Shown: positions 1 to 10,448 of the stretch, piece after piece | How the letters are laid out: every line of letters starts with the position of its first letter | Position numbering within the stretch: position 1 is the first letter of the stretch | Source of the DNA: Anaeramoeba flamelloides | Taxonomy: Eukaryota > Metamonada > Anaeramoebidae | DNA: 64,000 nucleotides | Assembly (NCBI GenBank): GCA_027625915.1 | Contig: JANTQA010000012.1 | Location: forward strand, 16,454,501-16,518,500 | Reading direction: 5' to 3' | Position numbers and translations under genes: made by a program | Notes under the pieces: model-generated | Seen by the model: the letters and a program-made list of their open reading frames with translations, nothing else | Told to the model about the DNA's origin: nothing | Databases searched by the model: none

Positions 1-698
1 AAAAGATCAAGTTAGAATCAAAATAAAAAGGGAAAACCACAAATTCGGCAAATAAAAAAGAAAAAAAAAAACTTTTGTGATTTCTTACATTAATTGTCAC
101 TTGATATTGGAAAGCTTCATGAAAATCAAATTTTACTGGATAGTAATTTGACGAAACTATGATTTTTTTTCCAGAGCTACCAAATTTTGGTGATTCTTGT
201 GTATCTATTTGACCAAAGAAAAAGTATTTGTTAGAGAATTAAAATAAAAAAAAAATTAATGAAGGGGTTTGATTTAATTCATCAATTTCAGAGAAGTGTT
301 TAAAAATTAAGACAAAAAGAATTTACAGATAGACATTAGCAAAAAAAAAAGAAAGAGCAAAAAATGAAACTTTTTGAAATTTATTGTAAAATTCTTGTTT
401 GTTTTGGTTCAGAGAAATCGATTTATTTTAGACATTATATTTATTGTATTTCAATATTAAAATAAAGTTTCCAAGACATTTAAGAGATTTTATAATCCAG
501 AAAATATAGAATGAGAAATTCAATCGAATTTTTTGGTCTATTAGTGTATCTTTCTGTAAACACTACTTAAAATTGTCTGGAAATATATTATAAAATTAAT
601 AGACTTATTAAAGTTTTGGTGTAGCAGTATTTTATGATTATGTTCAAAAAAGTGTTGGGGGAATTGAAAAAAGTGTATTATCTATTTTTATTATTTAA
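1..698. other. AT-rich stretch without recognisable gene
   Basis: I see only AT-rich non-coding sequence with short A and T runs. There is no open frame of note, no terminal repeats and no similarity to the repeat families found elsewhere in the window. It ends at the TTAA that starts the first transposon. Confidence 0.5.
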
Positions 699-859
699 GG
701 GAGTAGCCACTCTAAAGGAAAATTTTTCACTTTTTTGCAATTTTGAAAAGGATCAGAAAATAACATTTTTTACTTTTGTTGTACTTCAATGATTTTTATT
801 ATTTAAAGTACTTCATTCATTAGATTTTTTAAATTTTTTTTTCAAAGTCTCAAAGAAAT

Positions 860-954
860 TGCCACAATAGAATGTTGGGTTGAATTGCTTAAAATAGTGT
901 TTTGAATGTTGAATAACTTATCTTTTATATTTCTCTCAACATTCTATTGTGGCA
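860..954. repeat. Short hairpin element with perfect 18 bp arms
   Basis: The 18 bases at 860-877 (TGCCACAATAGAATGTTG) are repeated as an exact reverse complement at 937-954, around a 59 bp AT-rich loop. The arms are less AT-biased than the surroundings. It sits inside the 699-2055 transposon, so it is either a nested miniature element or an internal structure of that transposon. Confidence 0.7.
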
Positions 955-1316
955 TTTAATTTTTTCATTTTATATTTTTTCATCATTTTTGAGATTTTTT
1001 TAATCCTGACAACATTATGCAATTAGAAATATTTTTTTATAAGTGGCATTTGGGATTAATGGATTTTGTTTAAAAAGAACAACAACATTACAATTGAGAG
1101 AATAATAAAAGGAAAAATAAATGGGACTTAAATAGCTCGAAGGATTCCAAAAAAAGAATAATTAAGTCAAATTATTACTTGTTAGGATTTTAAATAGTTG
1201 GGTTTAGTGGAATTGGAGAAGTGAATATGATTATATGTTATCAAATTTTAAACCAAAAAATAGCTAAAAGTTTTATTCAAAGAATCTGAAATTATCTTCT
1301 CCCAAAAAAAAAACTA

Positions 1317-1850
1317 AACCCCATTCCAAAAATTTTGACACATCTAAAATCAAAAATAGGAAAAAAAAAACTCAATTTATTATATTTTTCCAAAGATAAT
1401 ATAAAACCATATTTAAAAGTAACGTAGTATTAATGGTTTTTTAAGTAATCATTTTCATCCAAATATAAGAAAACAATATAAAATAAAAAATCAAAACAAG
1501 TCTGTCCAAAATAATCGAAAGAGTTTGAACAAAAAATATATTGGTAGATTTGTTAAAATTACACCAACAATGGTTGATCGATCAAATGATAAGATACCAT
1601 ACACCGATTGTATGTGGATTTTTCAATTTAAGAAACCCAACTGTAACATTCTATGAAACCATCTATAAAAAATTTTCAGATCTAACTAAACAGATTAAGT
1701 AACTGAAAAATTGAAAATGAAAACAAAAACAAAAAAGACAAAAAATGAAATAGTTTGTTGAATTAAAATTAATTTCCAATTGGATGTAAATCATACTATT
1801 GTTATTTTTCCAACTGTTTAAACTATGTCCAAATTACTGGAATTAAGTTT
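1317..1850. mobile_element. TA-flanked mariner-type MITE, ~540 bp family, copy 1
   Basis: It is bounded by TA at 1315-1316 and 1851-1852. The left end begins AACCCCATTCCAAAAATTTT; the right end, reverse-complemented, begins near AACTTAATTCCAGTAATTTG. The interior matches 49655-50194 and 58374-58914 along its length, for example a block around ACCAACAATGGTTGATCGAT at 1562-1581. All three copies are 534-541 bp. TA duplication and end structure suggest Tc1/mariner. No transposase frame remains. Confidence 0.65.
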
Positions 1851-2331
1851 TAATAAAAAAATAATAATAATAAAAAAACTATTTTATCAATATAATCTCT
1901 TTTTTGTTATTGTTGAACATTACTAAAAAAAAAAAATATCAAATAATTTTTTTAAAAAAATTTTTAGAGAATCTACGATCAAATGCCACTAAAATAAAAT
2001 GTTCTTATCTCATCTCTCTCAAATTTTTATCATGTCTTATAGTGTATCTACTCCCTTAAGGTTAGTGATAAGGCATGAATTGGATTTACAGAATATAAAA
2101 GCTTACTTTTAATGTTAGCTTTAAGGCAATCTCAAATAAATACACAAGAAGGAAAATTCCGGTCAAAACATTGTGAATGATATTCTTTATGTCTTGAGAT
2201 ACTGAAGAACTAAAATTTTTTTTGGTAATCGGTGTCGCAAATATTGAAATATGAATTATTTTTATATAAATAATTTATTGAATAACAAATAAGAAATAGG
2301 TAGAAAAATTCACTTTCCAGAATAATTAATA

Positions 2332-2730
2332 CAGTCAATCCAAAGAGACCGTGAATTTTTATCAATACCAAATTTTGATGCTGATATAAATTTTTAAAAA
2401 GTTCAATATGAAAATAATAAAGCTCATATTGAAAAAAAAAATTCCTAAATGAGCCAATATTCAGGAATTGTGTCTGATTTTCCAAAAATAAATTTTCAGA
2501 ATCCAAAATGACTGTAAACATCAAAGGTTCATTATGAAAATACATAAAATTTCCTCTAAAATATGAATTTATTTTTCGATCACATTAGAACAATATTTTT
2601 CATCTCACCCCATTTATGAAAAAATATTTTTTTAATAAGCTTTCTGATTCTTATGTTCTTAAATTTAAAAATCTATATCAACATCGATTTTTGATATTGA
2701 TAAAATTTCAAGGTAGCCTTGGAACAGCTG
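2332..2730. mobile_element. TA-flanked Tc1/mariner-type MITE, ~400 bp family, copy 1
   Basis: TA at 2330-2331 and 2731-2732 flank inverted ends of about 80 bp: CAGTCAATCC at the left, GGAACAGCTG at the right, both leading into related blocks that contain ATCAATAT/ACC and TTGATATAGATTTTT-like runs. A second copy in inverted orientation lies at 45188-45588. Apparent small frames across it, such as one at 2210-2545, come from the repeat and are not genes. Confidence 0.75.
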
Positions 2731-2779
2731 TATCATTCTAAAATTAAAGCAATAAATCCATATTTTTTCTTAAAAATAG

Positions 2780-2935
2780 AAAAAAAAAATTCTTTGTCAC
2801 TATTGAGAACAAAAAAAGTTAATTTGGATCTTCAATTGAAGATCCAAATAGAATTCCAATAAAAATACATTTAATTTTTCTACAATCATTTTTACTTTTT
2901 CAATAACAAGTGAGTAACACATTTTTATCTAGTGA
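2780..2935 (-). repeat. Fragment of dispersed repeat family with central palindrome
   Basis: Read on the minus strand this matches cores at 4860-5300, 16910-17300, 48680-49290 and 61900-62240, which share the motif AATGATTGTAGAAAAAT-like followed by a GATCTTCAA...GAAGATC centre. The centre at 2822-2849 is a perfect 28 bp palindrome. The family's ends and class are not clear. Confidence 0.55.
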
Positions 2936-3337
2936 CTATGATTTTTAAATAAAAAAAAATTACAAATAAATGAATTGTAAAAAAAAATTAAAAAAAAAAA
3001 AAATGTGATAAAATGATTTCAATTTCGAAAATTTCCAAAAGAAATTTTTTCTTCTAATATCCCTTCCAACTCTTTAAACACTGTGATTTTACTCATTAAA
3101 ACTGGGCCCCTTTGACTGGAAAATGTTTTATAATCCTAAAATCTCAGTGGTAAACTAACCCAATTAAAAGACTTATTGTTTTATTTTGAATTTTTAAAAT
3201 TGTACCTTTAAATGAAATATTATGCGTGCTTCTACTTAATCGATTTTTTTCCTTCAATTTTTCTTGTAAATAATGTATCTTTTTTGAAAATTACAATTTT
3301 TATTATTTTATACTCAAAGTGATTTATTTAATATCAA

Positions 3338-3529
3338 CAGTTCTTCTTTTAAGATACAAATTTTCAACAAAATTTAAGGCACAATAAAAATCTCAAATTA
3401 AAGCACAAAATCCGGATTCTAGTAAAATAATTTGTGTAAAAAAATATTCCATAAAATCAGGTTAAATTTGAGATTTTTCAGTGCCTTAAATTTGTTTGAA
3501 AGTTTGAATCTTCAAAGTGTAACTATCTG
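3338..3529. mobile_element. ~198 bp palindromic mariner MITE, diverged copy
   Basis: This is a diverged copy of the near-perfect palindromic element also seen at 19548, 19860, 39634 and 63486. It keeps AATTTAAGGCACAATAAAAA and AGTGCCTTAAATTTG as inverted blocks, while the outermost CAGTCAGTTTCAC end is degraded. Confidence 0.7.
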
Positions 3530-4205
3530 CAAATATACTTTTGAACATCAGTTAATAAATTAAAAGATAAAGAATGTAATAAGAAATATTTTTTTTTCTT
3601 TTGAAAATATATCAATTTTAAAACCTTGGTCAAAAAATGAGGCATTTATTTTTTTTTTAGATTTATAAGAAAATGATGTTTTGAAGTGGCAATATTGGTA
3701 AATTAATAATGGGGAATTGGGGTAGTGGTGCATTTCTACTACCACAAGTTGAAGAAGTAACTTTTAAAAGTATTTCAAAACTTATTGATCAAAATAACTT
3801 AAAAAAAAAAAATAACAAAATATTATATACTTTACTTTATAAAGAATTTTATGGTAAAAAAAAAAATCAAAAAAATAGTATAATATAGCAAGTCTCTTAA
3901 TGATTTCTTAAACAAATAAAAAAAATGTGATAATTTGATCCATTCTATTCAAAATTATTATCAGCTTTAAATAGCTTATGATAAATTATTTACACTTCAA
4001 AGGAAGTAAATTACTAACTAATTTATATTTGAAAAATATCAGTTAAAAATGTGAAAAGAAAGTTTGATTTTTTTTAAAAAAGTAATATCTTACAAACAAA
4101 TTTAATTCTTATTATAAATAATAAATTAATGATAAATTATTATTTTGAATATTTAAAAGGTAAAAATCAAATTAAATTTGAAATAGAGACTTGAAAATGA
4201 AATTT

Positions 4206-4239
<34 letters not shown>

Positions 4240-5842
4240 GGGGGGGATTACTTGTTTAATTTTGATTTTGGTGATTTTTAAAAGACAATTCATAAAAAAA
4301 CATACAATAAGATTTCTAAATCTAAACCTTGTTGAAAAATTCAAAGTAAGATTAAAATCATAAAAAATAAATGATAAAAAAATATAAAGCTAAGATTAAA
4401 CACAATTCGGCTTTTTGTAATGCAATCTTTTGGTATGGATTTTTTTTTTAATCAGTTGGTCAATTAGTAAATATTTGTTCAAAAAATTTACTATTTTTGA
4501 GATCTATAAAACAAATCTTTCAGATTTTGATATTTATAAAGGAGATTTAAATTGTTTTTCTATGTTTTGATTGATAATCAAAGAACAAATTATTCTTTAA
4601 AGTTAATTTGTTCATTCATTTAATTTCTATTCGTTTTCTTATTCAGTAATGTTTACATTTAAAAGTTGTTGAAAACTATTGAATCGAAGCCATTTTTCAG
4701 TCAAATGGGATCAATTTTCATGAGTTAATTACATATTTTAAAAGGGTTGTCATGGATATTACAAGAAAAAATTAAAATTTTGAAATTTTCAAAATTGAAA
4801 TAATTTCTTTACATTTTTGTTTGCTTTTTTCACTTTTATTTTTAATAATTAATTCAGTTGCAAAAAAATTTTTTTAGGAAAGGATAATAGTCACTTGGTT
4901 AAAACAACTATTATTCTAATGTTATTGAAACAGTGGAAATGATTGTTGAGAAATCATATTAAAATTTATTGAAATTCTATAGATCCTTGATCCTAATATT
5001 TGATTAATAAATGTGAAAATTTTTCATTTCATTTTCATTTCCTTTTTCAAATAGAAACCACAAATACCAACCTACTTCATTTGGTGACTTTATATCTAAA
5101 AAAAAGTATGGGAAATGAAGTGATATTTGTTTCAGATTTATTATTCAAATACCATTAGAAGATCAAAACAAAAATTCTTGTTTTTCTCGATGAGTGCCCT
5201 AATAATTTGAGTTTTTCTATTTTTAAGAAAATCTATAGATTTTTGAATTTTATTTAAGACAGATATCAACAATTCTTAGATGTGTATTATTCCGTTTAAA
5301 TCTTATTTGTTCTTCAAAGGTCAATTATTTATAATAATTGATATTTGAAAAAAATGTTGGGCACTTTTAACTGAAACAAATTTATTTCAATTTTTTTTTC
5401 CAAATGATGATTAATTTTTCAAAACTAAAAAGACAAGCATATTGTAAAAAAAATAATGCGCTCTTGGATAAGGTAATATATCTGTTGATGATAATTATTA
5501 ATCTAACACAAAGTTATTATTGAATCTTAAACTATCAAATTAATTTAATCAAAATCCAAATTATTTTTAAATTTGAGCGAAAAAGTATTTTTACAAAGAA
5601 AAAAAAAAAAAAAAAGATTAAAATTTTCAATAACAATCTATTTCAGGAAATAGTTTTCAATCAAATTAAAAAAAAAAACTAGAAGAAATTTTAAGAGAAA
5701 TACACAATTATTTATTGAATTAAATATGAATATAAAAATTTAATGCATTTAAATTTCTAAAATAGTTCAAAAAAATACAAAAAGAAAATTTTAAAAATTA
5801 ATTATTGTTATTGGTTTTTAATATGATTTATTTTTATACTTA
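3530..5842. other. Non-coding AT-rich region with repeat remnants
   Basis: There is no credible gene. It contains a T31-G8 run (4208-4246), a member of the dispersed repeat family at about 4740-5330 (close to 48670-49290), and several poly-A runs. The segment just left of 5843 is the 3' flank of the minus-strand hydrolase gene. Confidence 0.5.
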
Positions 5843-7042
5843 TTATTTTTGATTTTTATGTTTATGTTTATTTGTATGCTTGCTCTTTTTTTGGTTTGAT
5901 TTTTTCCTTTTTTTGTCTCTTTTCTTTTTCCTTTTGTGGTTCTGCTTAGAACCCTTGACTGAAAGGGTGCCAGAATCTGAATTTGATCTAGAATCTGAAT
6001 GTGAATCCAAATCGAAATCAAAATCTGAAGTCATTTTAATCCTTTGGTTTGTAGTTGAATTGGAAAGACTTGAACTGAAATCTGAAGTAGATCTAGAGTC
6101 TGTGCGGTAACCCTGGTTGGAATATTTTTTTTTTTTTTTTTTTTTAATTTTGGAATCTTTTGATTTGCTTCGTTTTTTTTCTCTTTTGCTTTTCTCGTAA
6201 ATTTTATTCTTTTTATGAGTCGAATTGCCTTTTTTTTTTTTTTGGGTTTTATCTTTTTCATGTTTGCTTTTGTTTTCGATTTCTAATAAATTGTTTTCAT
6301 TTGTTAATTCTTTTTCTTCGGGAGGCTGTAAAAAGCTTATAAAGCGATTAAATTCAGAATAAAATTGATCTCGGAATCTTGACTCAATATTATTATGGCC
6401 TGCATGCTTGATATACACGGCATCAAATTTGTTGGGGAATAGCTCATATAGCTTTTTGCCATGTTTTATAGAAACAATTGTATCATCCTTTCCGTGTAGT
6501 ATCATTACGGGCATCTTCACTTCTGGTGCCTTTTTTAAATTTACAAACATATCAAATGGGACATTACAAACCAATTTCACAACAGCCCTGAAAATTGAAA
6601 GCAGCGGTGACATCAAAAACACGCCCTTGCATGGGAATTTGGATGCTATTTCAAGTGCAACAGATGTGCCTAAACTGTGGCCAAACCATATGATGTCTTC
6701 TGCTGGAACCCTCTTTTCATTGATCACCCAATGATAGACCGCTTCGGCGCTCCTGTAACAATTTTTTTCTCTGCTTTTGCCTTGTGATTGCGGATAGCCT
6801 GGGTATTCAAACAAATAAACATTGCAATTGGTTTGCTGTGCAATTCTTAATGCAAAATTTTTTAGTTCGTAAATGGATTCACCGTTACCATGTGCAAAGA
6901 TAATTGATAATCTTTTTCTATTTTGAAATTCTTTTTTCCTTTCTTTTTTGACAACTTTGGCTTTCTTTTTCTTGTCTTTTTTTTTTCCTTTTTTGTTCTT
7001 TTTTTTTTTGTTTTTTGTTTCTTTTTTTAATAAAGGATACAT
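5843..7042 (-). CDS. ABHD17-type alpha/beta hydrolase, catalytic exon
   Basis: A serine hydrolase of the ABHD17/FAM108 clade, whose animal members remove palmitate from membrane proteins. The continuous 399-codon frame carries the oxyanion strand LSIIFAHGNGES (residues 45-56), the EYPGYPQSQGK block (79-89), the nucleophile elbow GHSLG with Ser123, the acid in HGKDD near Asp187, and His216 in HAGHNNIE, so the triad is complete. Residues 1-44 are lysine-rich. The last ~155 residues are low-complexity K/S/D, unusual for the family. The frame has an ATG at 7042, but family members start with an MGxIIS...FRPP segment that is missing here and is encoded at 13034-12647. An acceptor AG at 7022-7021 keeps phase with that exon's donor, giving a spliced protein of about 521 residues. 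Family assignment is firm; the exact acceptor is inference. Confidence 0.85.
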   Translation of the reverse strand: MYPLLKKETKNKKKKNKKGKKKDKKKKAKVVKKERKKEFQNRKRLSIIFAHGNGESIYELKNFALRIAQQTNCNVYLFEYPGYPQSQGKSREKNCYRSAEAVYHWVINEKRVPAEDIIWFGHSLGTSVALEIASKFPCKGVFLMSPLLSIFRAVVKLVCNVPFDMFVNLKKAPEVKMPVMILHGKDDTIVSIKHGKKLYELFPNKFDAVYIKHAGHNNIESRFRDQFYSEFNRFISFLQPPEEKELTNENNLLEIENKSKHEKDKTQKKKKGNSTHKKNKIYEKSKREKKRSKSKDSKIKKKKKKKYSNQGYRTDSRSTSDFSSSLSNSTTNQRIKMTSDFDFDLDSHSDSRSNSDSGTLSVKGSKQNHKRKKKRDKKRKKSNQKKSKHTNKHKHKNQK

Positions 7043-7159
7043 TGTGTAAGAAAAATAATATTTAATTTATTAATGTAAAGAAATTTGAAATTGTGACGTG
7101 ATCAGAATAAAAAGTTTTTATTTGATGGAAAATTAAATCTATTTTCCTTTTTTTATATT

Positions 7160-7192
<33 letters not shown>

Positions 7193-7265
7193 CATTGAAG
7201 TTATTTCTTCCATTTTTTTTTAATGGTTGTAATCTTTTATATTTGCCGTCAAATCTAAAACCATG

Positions 7266-7372
7266 TAATTTCCAAAACTCCAGAAAATTCAATTTTTTTG
7301 ATCTAACCAAAAAGATTATTAAAAATTGAATTTTTGGGTTTTTTTGAAATTCTGGGGTTTTAGGTTTTACAG
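7266..7372. repeat. Imperfect hairpin
   Basis: The left arm, with AAAACTCCAGAAAATTCAAT, pairs imperfectly with a right arm containing AAAATTGAATTTTTGGG and TTCTGGGGTTTTAGG, around a short loop. It lies in the hydrolase intron and resembles decayed miniature elements. Confidence 0.4.
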
Positions 7373-7816
7373 TTAGCTTTGAAAAACTTTAGAAAGAATT
7401 GGAAGAAATCACTCCAATACAAAAAAAAATAAAAAATTTATTTGAAAGAAAATTTTATTTTTTTTTTTACATGTCAATGAAAATTTCGAAAATCAGCTTT
7501 ATTACAAAGCTTTTCACCCTTTTTTAAGTGTTGGAAAATGTCTGAAAGGTTTTGAAATTTTCTGAAAGCTTGAAAAAGGCCCAAAGATTTTTAAAAGTCT
7601 TGAGATTTTTTGTTGGGGAATATGTGAATTTCTGATCAATCATATCATAACTTTGAAAATTTGGCATCTGGTAAAGTTATGTCAAATCAATTTAGCTGTG
7701 TGATAGCTTAGTTTACAGCTATTTTAAAAAGGTGAAGTGTTTTTTTATTATTATTATTATTTTGAAGCGAGTAAATTAATTTTCTCTTATAGCCCTTGTT
7801 TTTTTTTTTTTTAATT

Positions 7817-8206
7817 CAAAAGAATTGAGTAAAATCCTTGACTTTTCTCCATTCTTTTGAATAATGGAAAAGTGCAATAGGGTTTTTTTTAATTTTAGAA
7901 ATAAACCGAAAATTTAATTAAATTTTCTTTTTATTTCAAAAAATAAAAAAAAAACGCAGTTAGCTTTTCTTGGGTTTTCTGATTATTTGTGAAGTGTTCT
8001 AGGTTTTTTTTAATTTTTGAAATAAACAGAAAATTTTAATAAATTTTCGGTTGATTTCAAAAAGTAAAAAAAAAACCTAACGAAAATCAATAGATTTTAC
8101 AGATAAAACATAAAACCTCAAAAAAAAAAAAAACGCCTTAGTTTTTCCAGAATTTAAAAGGATTGAGAATAATCTTTGATTTTACTCAATTCTTTTAAAT
8201 TCTGGA
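7817..8206. repeat. Four palindromes in A-B-B'-A' arrangement
   Basis: Hairpin A at 7817-7875 has AATTCAAAAGAATTGAG against CATTCTTTTGAATAATGG. Hairpin B at 7880-7956 has TTTAATTTTAGAAATAAACC against a mirrored arm ending in AAAAAAAAAACGC. B' at 8005-8082 and A' at 8131-8206 (TTTTTCCAGAATTTAAAAG with CTTTTAAATTCTGGAAAAG) repeat these. Each hairpin is about 60-80 bp, and the whole reads as a compound palindrome of ~390 bp. Confidence 0.6.
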
Positions 8207-10235
8207 AAAGATTGGCACTCGGCGGCACTTGACGACAAGGTTGTTTATTTATATTGTTATTATATCTAATATATTGTGAAATATTCTTGGGATTTCCATT
8301 TTGAGCTATTTATGATTAGATTTTCTCTAAATTAGTTTAGATTTACATCTAGTAATTATAAATTATCTTATTTTCTAATTGATATTTTCATTATCTTTTT
8401 TTGAAAATTTTAAATTTTTCTGATATATGCTCCAAAACCTAAATATTTCTAATTTCTTTAAGAGTTTATATCTTCTTTTATAAATTGAAATTCTGACTTG
8501 GTATATTTTTGTTTCAGTTTTAGAAATTAGTTGGGGTAGTTGTGTGTTAAAAAGTGAGTACTTGTTTGTTTTTTGATGATAAAATTAAAAATTATCCAAA
8601 AAATAAAGTTTTCAAAGATTATAGACTTTTTTTCATAAAACTATTTTTTTTCTGTCTTTTCTATTTCAAATAAAAGAAAATAAATAAATTTTTGAAGGTA
8701 AGGTAGAGGCTGAAGTGGGAAAAAAAGAACTTTTAAAACTTTTTGATCATATTTTGAGATGAGTCGAAGATATGACATGTCATCACGTTTTGAAAACTTT
8801 ATTATTTGGAAAAGTTTTATAAAAAAAAAGTCCTCAGTTTTTTTACAATAAAAAACTCAAAAAAAGTTTTCAAAAAGAAAAATCCTTACTTTTTTAAAAT
8901 AGCTCTGTATTCAGTCATTTTTTTTTCTCGCAATAAATAGATGATTAAAAAAAAAAAAAAATTAACCTTTTTGAATTGTAAAATGGTCATAAAAAGTTAA
9001 TATTTTCCAAATATTATTCTTTTATTTTTTCATGATCAATAAAGAATAAGTAAAATTAAAATTCCCAAAACTGGATCAATATTATTGCTAAACTCTTAAA
9101 TCAAATTTCACATAAAGAGAAAAATCAGTGAATCAAAAAAAAAAGTCAATTTTGCTAATGTTTACAATTAAATTTCCAAATTTTGTAAATTGGAGATGCT
9201 TAATTTTTGATTTTGTTTTTTGTTTTGAATTCTATCTTAATTCAAATAAAAAATCTAATTTTTAGATTTTGTAATTATTTTTAAATGAAGGGGAAAAGAT
9301 GAAAAATAATAGTTGAAAATTTTTAATTTTTACGACAGTTTTATAATTAAAATCCATTTGGCAATTTTATTCCATTTTACTAGGAAATGGATTTGAAACC
9401 TTTTTTTTTGTGATCAGTTATTTCGAAAAAATATTCCCTGAATAATTAGATCTAATGGGCTTTACAATACAATCACCTTTAGATCAGATCAATTGGTTTT
9501 AATAGGAATACTAAAGAGATTAATTTATTTAATATTTAGCAGTATTTTCAAATAGAAAAGGGTTTCATTATAAAGTAGTTTTGAAATTTTTTTTTTAAAT
9601 AAAGTCCAGAAAATAGGGCTACTAAAGTATGCCAACTATTTGATAGATAATTTTGAAAACAGCTATTAGAAAATAGGTTGTTGGTATAAAATAGAACTAT
9701 TTTCTAGCTTTTGTATAAGGACAATGGGCTTCAATTCAATCATAAACACAAAAAATAAATAAAAGAAAACTTTTTGAAGAATTGTCTTTAATTTTTTTGT
9801 GTCAATTGTTTTAATTTTGCTTTGATAAAAAATTTCATATATTTACAAAATTTCTGAGATGAAATGATCTTTTCTTAAAATAAAAAAATATAATTTTTCT
9901 CGTTTATTCGTCAAAAAATTACATTTTAATCTTTCAATATCTTCATAATTCTTTTTTAAAATTTATTTAAAAAACCCAATTTCTTGTTTATATACTGTTG
10001 TCGTCCCATTGATTTGTTCTATTTTATTTCTACAGTCAACTAATATTTTTTGCATGAGTTAAATTTTAATAGCGGGTTAAAAGAAAAAACACGGGTTATT
10101 TACTCCACTGTAATGAGAAAATAACAGTGTCTTTTGGATAAGTTAAACTTCTTAAGGTACTATATTCGTTATATTATGGTTTTGTCTTTTGGAGTGTGAC
10201 CTTTAATGGTTTATTTGATTCTTTGGATTTTAAGT

Positions 10236-10276
10236 TTTTTTATTTTTGTTTTTGTTTTTGTTTTTGTTTTCGTTTT
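10236..10276. repeat. (TTTTTG)n microsatellite
   Basis: About six units of TTTTTG/TTTTG are followed by TTTTCGTTTTCG. This is a simple repeat within the hydrolase intron. Confidence 0.8.
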
Positions 10277-10448
10277 CGCAAAGTGAATCGGAAATTTTGA
10301 TCCATTTATTTTGCAATTAACAGTATCTTAAAGTAAGAAGACAAATTTCAGTCAGGTTATATTTCCAGAATTATACTATACACTCCTTTTGTTCCACTTT
10401 TTGTAAAGACAAATGAAAATTTTGTTCGGTTTATTTTTCAATTACAAC

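Larger units (their letters stand above)
699..2055. mobile_element. TTAA-flanked non-autonomous DNA transposon
   Basis: The element is bounded by TTAA at 695-698 and 2056-2059. Its left end reads GGGAGTAGCCACTCTAAAGG and its right end, reverse-complemented, GGGAGTAGATACACTATAAG, about 15 of 20 matching. TTAA duplication is the hallmark of piggyBac-type transposition; the starting GGG differs from the usual CCC of piggyBac itself. I see no transposase frame. It contains at least two further insertions: a hairpin repeat at 860-954 and a 534 bp TA-flanked element at 1317-1850. The ends resemble those of the elements at 10684 and 55964. Confidence 0.65.

Noticed and set aside
2210-2545. 111-codon frame resembling one at 45456-45671
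   Set aside because: The similarity comes from both lying in arms of the same ~400 bp MITE, not from a conserved protein.
5880-6734. Several plus-strand frames inside the hydrolase region
   Set aside because: They are antisense shadows of the hydrolase exon; their phenylalanine/serine runs mirror its lysine/serine tail.
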